7,934 bases of DNA from Candidatus Hydrogenedentota bacterium (GTDB lineage: Bacteria; Hydrogenedentota; Hydrogenedentia; Hydrogenedentales; SLHB01), in contig JAFGTL010000681.1 in NCBI GenBank assembly GCA_016934125.1, positions 1 through 7,934 of the forward strand, in the 5' to 3' direction. The notes below the pieces were generated by a model. The model was not told where the DNA came from. It did not search any database and saw nothing but the letters and a program-made list of their open reading frames with translations. How positions within the stretch are numbered: position 1 is the first letter of the stretch; each line of letters begins with the position of its first letter. Positions 6,543 to 7,934 of the stretch are shown one piece after another. Both the position numbers and the translations under genes were made by a program.

Positions 6543-6602
6543 TGCTCGGAAGTGGAACGGGAATTCAAGGCCCGTGCGCCGCGGAGTGGGGGAGAGGGTG
6601 GC

Positions 6603-6621
6603 GGCGCCAAGGGGGGGCGCC
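6603..6621. repeat. GC-rich hairpin after the DapA-like gene
   Basis: GGCGCC arms at 6603-6608 and 6616-6621 flank a 7-base loop, starting 11 bases past the DapA-like stop codon. There is no T-tract after it on the minus strand, so it is not a standard intrinsic terminator. It could weaken read-through or protect an mRNA end. GGCGCC is itself a palindrome common in GC-rich DNA, so chance is possible. Confidence 0.3.
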
Positions 6622-6632
6622 CTACGAGCGGC

Positions 6633-7544
6633 TCACGGGCGCTCGCCGTAGCCGATCCGCTCGAGAATCCACTCGAATTCGCGCCGCTCGACTTCGCTCA
6701 TCGGTGCGGCGCCCGCCGGTGGAATCACCTTGGCACAGTCGAGCACGCCCCGCCGGTGCAGCATGGCCTTGAGCAGTTCCTTCGAATGATCCATGTAGAA
6801 CACGAGGTAGGGGAGCACCTTCTCGTAATACAGCCCGGCCGCCCGCTCCTCGTCGCCGTCGAGAAACGCGCCCACAACCCCCGCGTGCAAGTCCACCGCC
6901 TCCGTGCCCGTCATGTATGCCGTCACGCCGAGCCGGAGCATGTGGATCAGGTGCTTGCCGGCCGCGCCGCCGATCACGCTCACCCGCCCATCCGTCGCCG
7001 CCATGAGATCGGCCATCTTCGTGAGGAAATCGCCGCCTTCCGCCTTCACATGATGCACATGCTCGATCTCGTCGAACATCCGGATCAGCAACTCCGCCGT
7101 CAACACCCGCGCGCTGTGCCCGGCGTCCTGGATGATGATCGGCAACGACACCGCGTCCGACAACGCGGCGTAGTACGCGAACGCCCCGTCCCCGTCCGGC
7201 ACGTCCACATACGGCAGCGTCGCCATGATCAGATCGGCGCCCAACCCCTCTGCTTCGCGGGCATACTCAAGCGCAATCGGCGTGGCCGTCGCCGTCACTC
7301 CGATGAACACCGGCGCCCGGCCCGCCACCTGATCCACGATCACCTCGATCAGCCGGCGCCGCTGGCCCTCGGAGATCTTATGGAACTCGGATGCAAACCC
7401 GAAATGGCCGATGGCCACCGCCCCGCACTCGAGGCAATAGTCCACCACCCGCCGCTGACTCGCCTCATCCAGCGCGCACGACTCCGTGATGGCCGTCGGC
7501 AGAATCGGCATCATGCCCCGGAACGGTTCGATGCGTTTCAACAT
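6633..7544 (-). CDS. DapA/N-acetylneuraminate lyase superfamily protein, divergent active site
   Basis: This 303-residue protein has the length and motif order of class I Schiff-base TIM-barrel lyases and synthases such as DapA and NanA. Lys167 (HHVKAEGGD) is the expected Schiff-base lysine. Other blocks are IGHFGFASEFHKIS (45-58), matching the GTTGE(S) region, ATLPYVDVPDG (108-118), PIIIQDAGHSA (135-145) and VIGGAAGKHLI (190-200). Aligned to E. coli DapA by eye, the catalytic Thr45 falls on Phe48, Tyr107 on about Val113, and Tyr133 of YNxPxRTG on Gln139. Gln139 and Lys167 keep the 28-residue spacing of Tyr133 and Lys161. A true dihydrodipicolinate synthase is therefore unlikely. A lyase or aldolase for another 2-keto acid is more plausible. 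AGGAGG (7551-7556), six bases before the ATG, is a strong ribosome site. It is probably the first gene of a cluster with the aminotransferase and hydrolase. Confidence 0.9.
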   Translation of the reverse strand: MLKRIEPFRGMMPILPTAITESCALDEASQRRVVDYCLECGAVAIGHFGFASEFHKISEGQRRRLIEVIVDQVAGRAPVFIGVTATATPIALEYAREAEGLGADLIMATLPYVDVPDGDGAFAYYAALSDAVSLPIIIQDAGHSARVLTAELLIRMFDEIEHVHHVKAEGGDFLTKMADLMAATDGRVSVIGGAAGKHLIHMLRLGVTAYMTGTEAVDLHAGVVGAFLDGDEERAAGLYYEKVLPYLVFYMDHSKELLKAMLHRRGVLDCAKVIPPAGAAPMSEVERREFEWILERIGYGERP

Positions 7545-7569
7545 GCCGGCCCTCCTCTGCGTCCGGCCA

Positions 7570-7598
7570 AGTCTACACGCAGCGCCTCAACCGCTCAA
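7570..7598 (-). promoter_or_regulatory. Candidate promoter for the DapA-like gene
   Basis: On the minus strand, TTGAGC (7593-7598) and TAGACT (7570-7575) are separated by exactly 17 bases. Each matches four of six sigma-70 consensus positions. The implied transcript start is about 20 bases before the ATG and just upstream of the AGGAGG ribosome site. The 150-base gap from the upstream gene fits an independent promoter here. I see no clear terminator for the upstream gene in this gap. Confidence 0.4.
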
Positions 7599-7694
7599 CC
7601 ACCGGCTGGCCCATCGCGACACACTGAACCGGCCCAAGGAACCGCACAGGGCAAGCCCCAACTCACACGGATGCTGCGGGAATGGCCCGGCGTA

Positions 7695-7934
7695 TCACAG
7701 GAGCGCGCGCAGGCCGGGGCTCAGCCGGACAAACGCGAACAGGCCCGCCAGGTTTAAGGGAAACCACACGGCCACGAGAATGCCTGCCGCGTACAGCATG
7801 CCCTCCAGGATCGCGGACATCGGCAGCTGATCCAGCCTGTCCAACACGCTGAGCAGGCCCCGCACCGACGAGAAGAGCAACCTCGCGCACGCCGCCAGCG
7901 TGAGTATCGCCACCGGGGCACGGAACCACAACGG
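7695..7934 (-). CDS. Membrane protein, C-terminal part only
   Basis: This frame is open to the right edge of the window and ends in TGA at 7695-7697, giving 79 codons before the stop. It encodes two hydrophobic stretches, near visible residues 6-20 (around APVAILTLAACARLL) and 45-70 (around MLYAAGILVAVWFPLNLAGLF), joined by a short loop with charged residues. That pattern fits two membrane-spanning helices. A TTG near the edge could be a start, but continuation beyond the window is more likely, so I treat it as partial. An overlapping frame on the same strand encodes glycine/arginine-rich sequence and looks like a shadow. I do not recognise the family. Confidence 0.55.
   Translation of the reverse strand, partial: PLWFRAPVAILTLAACARLLFSSVRGLLSVLDRLDQLPMSAILEGMLYAAGILVAVWFPLNLAGLFAFVRLSPGLRALL

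Noticed and set aside
6603..6621. Intrinsic terminator after the DapA-like gene
   Set aside because: There is a GC-rich stem but no following T-tract on the minus strand. It is kept only as a low-confidence hairpin.
6510..7757. A 415-codon plus-strand frame opposite the DapA-like gene
   Set aside because: It is low-complexity arginine/histidine-rich sequence, while the complementary strand has a complete DapA-superfamily protein with a strong ribosome site.

Overview
The window is GC-rich, densely coding bacterial DNA holding seven recognisable protein genes and no visible RNA gene, transposon or CRISPR array. An [FeFe]-hydrogenase maturase (HydG) implies an anaerobic or facultatively anaerobic lifestyle. 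The mix of a small ceramidase-fold hydrolase, a StrS-type aminotransferase, a divergent DapA-family protein, an HD-GYP-like protein and a secreted propeller-like protein reminds me of the PVC group or Candidatus Hydrogenedentes. That placement is an inference from gene content only and is weakly held.

Layout. Positions 1-1414 (minus strand) carry a two-gene unit: a 72-residue 2[4Fe-4S] ferredoxin, then hydG 14 bases downstream. hydG runs off the left edge and lacks its last part. Positions 1415-1789 are a non-coding divergent intergenic region with candidate promoters facing both ways and several short dyads. Positions 1790-3818 (plus strand) carry an HD-GYP-like protein with altered signature residues, followed by an exported protein with propeller-like repeats. 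From 7544 down to 3831 (minus strand) lies a probable three-gene cluster: a DapA/NAL-family Schiff-base protein, a DegT/DnrJ/EryC1/StrS aminotransferase, and a short ceramidase-fold hydrolase whose start codon overlaps the aminotransferase stop. It converges with the plus-strand pair across a 12-base gap. At the right edge (7695-7934, minus strand) is the C-terminal end of a membrane protein.

How the genes may work together. The ferredoxin is a plausible electron partner for HydG or for the hydrogenase HydG matures. No hydrogenase structural gene, hydE or hydF is in the window. The aminotransferase and ceramidase-fold protein are very probably made together, because of the stop/start overlap and an identical 13-base Shine-Dalgarno context. 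With the upstream DapA-like protein they look like a small pathway on a keto or amino compound, but the substrate cannot be read from the sequence. The most unusual points are the DapA-like protein that keeps its lysine but lacks the classical catalytic triad residues, the HD-GYP protein with HDIGM and GQP in place of HDxGK and GYP, and perfect dyads lying on candidate promoters.
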